Part shown: positions 63,165 to 64,000 of the stretch, one piece after another
Numbering within the stretch: the first letter of the stretch is position 1
Layout of the letters: every line of letters begins with the position of its first letter
Source of the DNA: Megalopta genalis
Lineage: Eukaryota; Arthropoda; Insecta; Hymenoptera; Halictidae
Length of the DNA: 64,000 nucleotides
Assembly: GCF_051020955.1 (NCBI RefSeq)
Contig: NW_027476474.1
Location: forward strand, 62,001-126,000
Reading direction: 5' to 3'
The notes under the pieces: model-generated
Databases searched by the model: none
What the model was told of the DNA's origin: nothing
Seen by the model: the letters and a program-made list of their open reading frames with translations, nothing else
Program-made: the position numbers and the translations under genes

Positions 63165-64000
63165 ACCTTCTACATCGCATTGATTTGAAGCTAAATAATG
63201 TGCTTCGCATGGATTTGAAGCTAACTCGTTTGTTTCGTCTGCATTTGAAGCTGTATCACTTATATCGCTAGTATCTGAAGCTAAATCATTTGTGTCTCTT
63301 GGATTTGAAGCTAATCCTTCTACATCGCATTGATTTGATGCTAAATCATGTGTTTCGCATGGAGTTGAAGCTAACTTGTTAGTCTCGTCTGCATTTGAAG
63401 CTATATCACTTATTTCGCTAGTATCTAAAGCTGAATCATTTGTTTCGCATGGATTTGAAGCTAACTCGTTTGTTTCGTGTGCATTTGAAGCTATATCACA
63501 TATATCCCAAGTGTTTGAATCTTAATCATTTGTTTCGTATGGATTTGAAGCTAAACCATCTACATCGCATTAATTTTAACTAAATCATTTGTTTCGCATG
63601 GAATTGAAGCTAACTTTTTTGTTTCGTCTGCATTTGAAGCTATATCACTTATATCGCAAGTATCTGATGCTAAATCATTTGTTTCGCATGGATTTGAAAC
63701 TAACCCTTCTACATCGCATTGATTTTAAGCTAAATCATTTGTTTCGCATGGATTTGAAGCTAACCCTTCTACATCGCATTGAGTTGAAGATAAATCATGT
63801 GTTTCGCATGGATTTGAATCTAACTCGTTAGTTTCGCCTGCATTTGAAGCCTTATCACTTGTATCGCAAGTATCTAAACCTAAATCATTTGTGTCTCATG
63901 TATTTAAAGCTAAGCCTTCTACTTCGTATAGATTTTAAGCTAAATGATATGTATCGCATGGATTTTGATGCTAACTCGTTTGATTCCTCTGCATTTGAAG

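Larger units (their letters stand above)
1..64000. repeat. 64-kb tandem satellite array of ~30-bp monomers
   Basis: Every stretch of the window is built from direct copies of a ~30-bp monomer, roughly 2,130 in all, always in the same orientation. The core TTTGAAGCT recurs about every 30 bases from position 1 to 63994. Variants change one or two bases of the core (GATGCT, GAATCT, GCAGCT, GGAGCT). I saw no inverted block and no unique sequence longer than a monomer. The array begins exactly on a monomer at base 1 and is cut in mid-monomer at base 64000, so it continues on both sides. The nested organisation is typical of eukaryotic satellite DNA growing by unequal exchange or amplification. That assignment is inferred; the repetition itself is directly visible. 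Confidence 0.98.
57781..64000. repeat. Right-hand block with a ~2.43-kb duplication and the longest minus-strand frames
   Basis: About 59.1-60.9 kb recurs at 61.55-63.4 kb, with the offset moving from 2451-2460 to 2434. A shorter segment (61.62-61.78 kb) recurs at 62.40-62.52 kb. Here stop-creating variants of the minus frame are rarer than elsewhere, so the minus decapeptide frame stays open in long runs (59,936-61,687 and 62,529-63,164). Beyond 63.5 kb the minus frame is broken again by TTAATC and TTTTAAGC variants and by a 29-bp monomer near 63,570. Confidence 0.83.

Noticed and set aside
1..64000. CRISPR array, because of regular 30-bp repeats
   Set aside because: The repeats abut each other with no unique spacers, the monomers vary, and there are no cas genes or leader.
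1..64000. Dozens of plus-strand ORFs of 60-400 codons as real genes
   Set aside because: All are the same MDLKL or FEAKS decapeptides, expected from a stop-free 30-bp monomer. They have no unique domain, start or end and no ribosome site, and they change length with local indels.
1..64000. A ciliate-type code in which TAA/TAG would be glutamine, turning the minus frame into one giant protein
   Set aside because: Many interruptions are TAA, but TGA also occurs (for example the GCTCAATC and GCTCACTCG variants), and frameshifting 29/31-bp monomers break the frame anyway.
1..64000. Transposon, insertion sequence or retroelement within the array
   Set aside because: I found no terminal inverted or long terminal repeats, no target-site duplications and no transposase- or reverse-transcriptase-like reading frame.
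1..64000. tRNA, rRNA, riboswitch or intrinsic terminator
   Set aside because: No cloverleaf, rRNA-like or GC-stem plus T-run structure stands out. T-runs such as those near 50,812 and 59,811 have no preceding GC stem.
1..64000. Telomeric repeats or a CENP-B-box-like motif
   Set aside because: No short G-rich telomere motif is present, and the monomer lacks the conserved spaced bases of the CENP-B box as far as I can see by eye.

Overview
The whole 64 kb window is one uninterrupted head-to-tail tandem array. No unique-sequence gene, RNA gene, transposon or CRISPR locus is visible. Both window edges lie inside the array, so its true size is larger. The basic unit is a ~30-bp monomer that opens with TTTGAAGCT and usually ends TTCGCATGGA; its consensus is about 33% GC. 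Five monomer types in fixed order make a 150-bp higher-order repeat. Blocks of these are themselves duplicated over 0.5 to 8.5 kb, giving at least three nested levels of repetition.

Layout: 1-4740 holds older, mixed blocks, part of which recur near 10-11 kb. From about 4.73 to 41.5 kb a macro-unit of about 8.4 kb is repeated five times; one landmark recurs at 4757, 12348, 20831, 24727 and 33123. The third copy is a 3.9-kb deletion derivative, and copies four and five carry a private 4-kb middle that includes a diverged monomer subfamily (28.9-31.0 and 37.2-39.0 kb). From 41.5 to 49 kb, pieces of the same material are re-joined in other orders, with a 4.59-kb duplication. From 49 to 64 kb there are shorter duplications (offsets about 1682, 571 and 2434 bp) and the longest minus-strand open frames. 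Three tracts (about 13.99-16.91, 39.7-41.9 and 47.1-52.9 kb) are rich in one-base indels compared with clean sister copies and may be poorly polished sequence.

Coding potential: because 30 is divisible by 3, a monomer whose consensus lacks a stop in a given frame makes a long open frame automatically. Three of the six frames are open: plus-strand decapeptides of MDLKLNHLFR and FEAKSFVSHG type, and a minus-strand decapeptide of ASNPCETNDL type. The plus frame has an ATG in many monomers. The minus frame has none in its consensus. I see no Shine-Dalgarno-like purine run upstream of the repeated ATG, no unique N- or C-terminus, and no preserved frame across the array. I therefore read the ORFs as by-products of a satellite, with the minus-strand acidic Cys-rich decapeptide frame as the least unlikely relic of a coding ancestor.

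Organism: the size, hierarchy and absence of genes suggest a eukaryotic nuclear satellite (heterochromatin-like array) from an AT-rich genome. Nothing here identifies the taxon, and this is inference.
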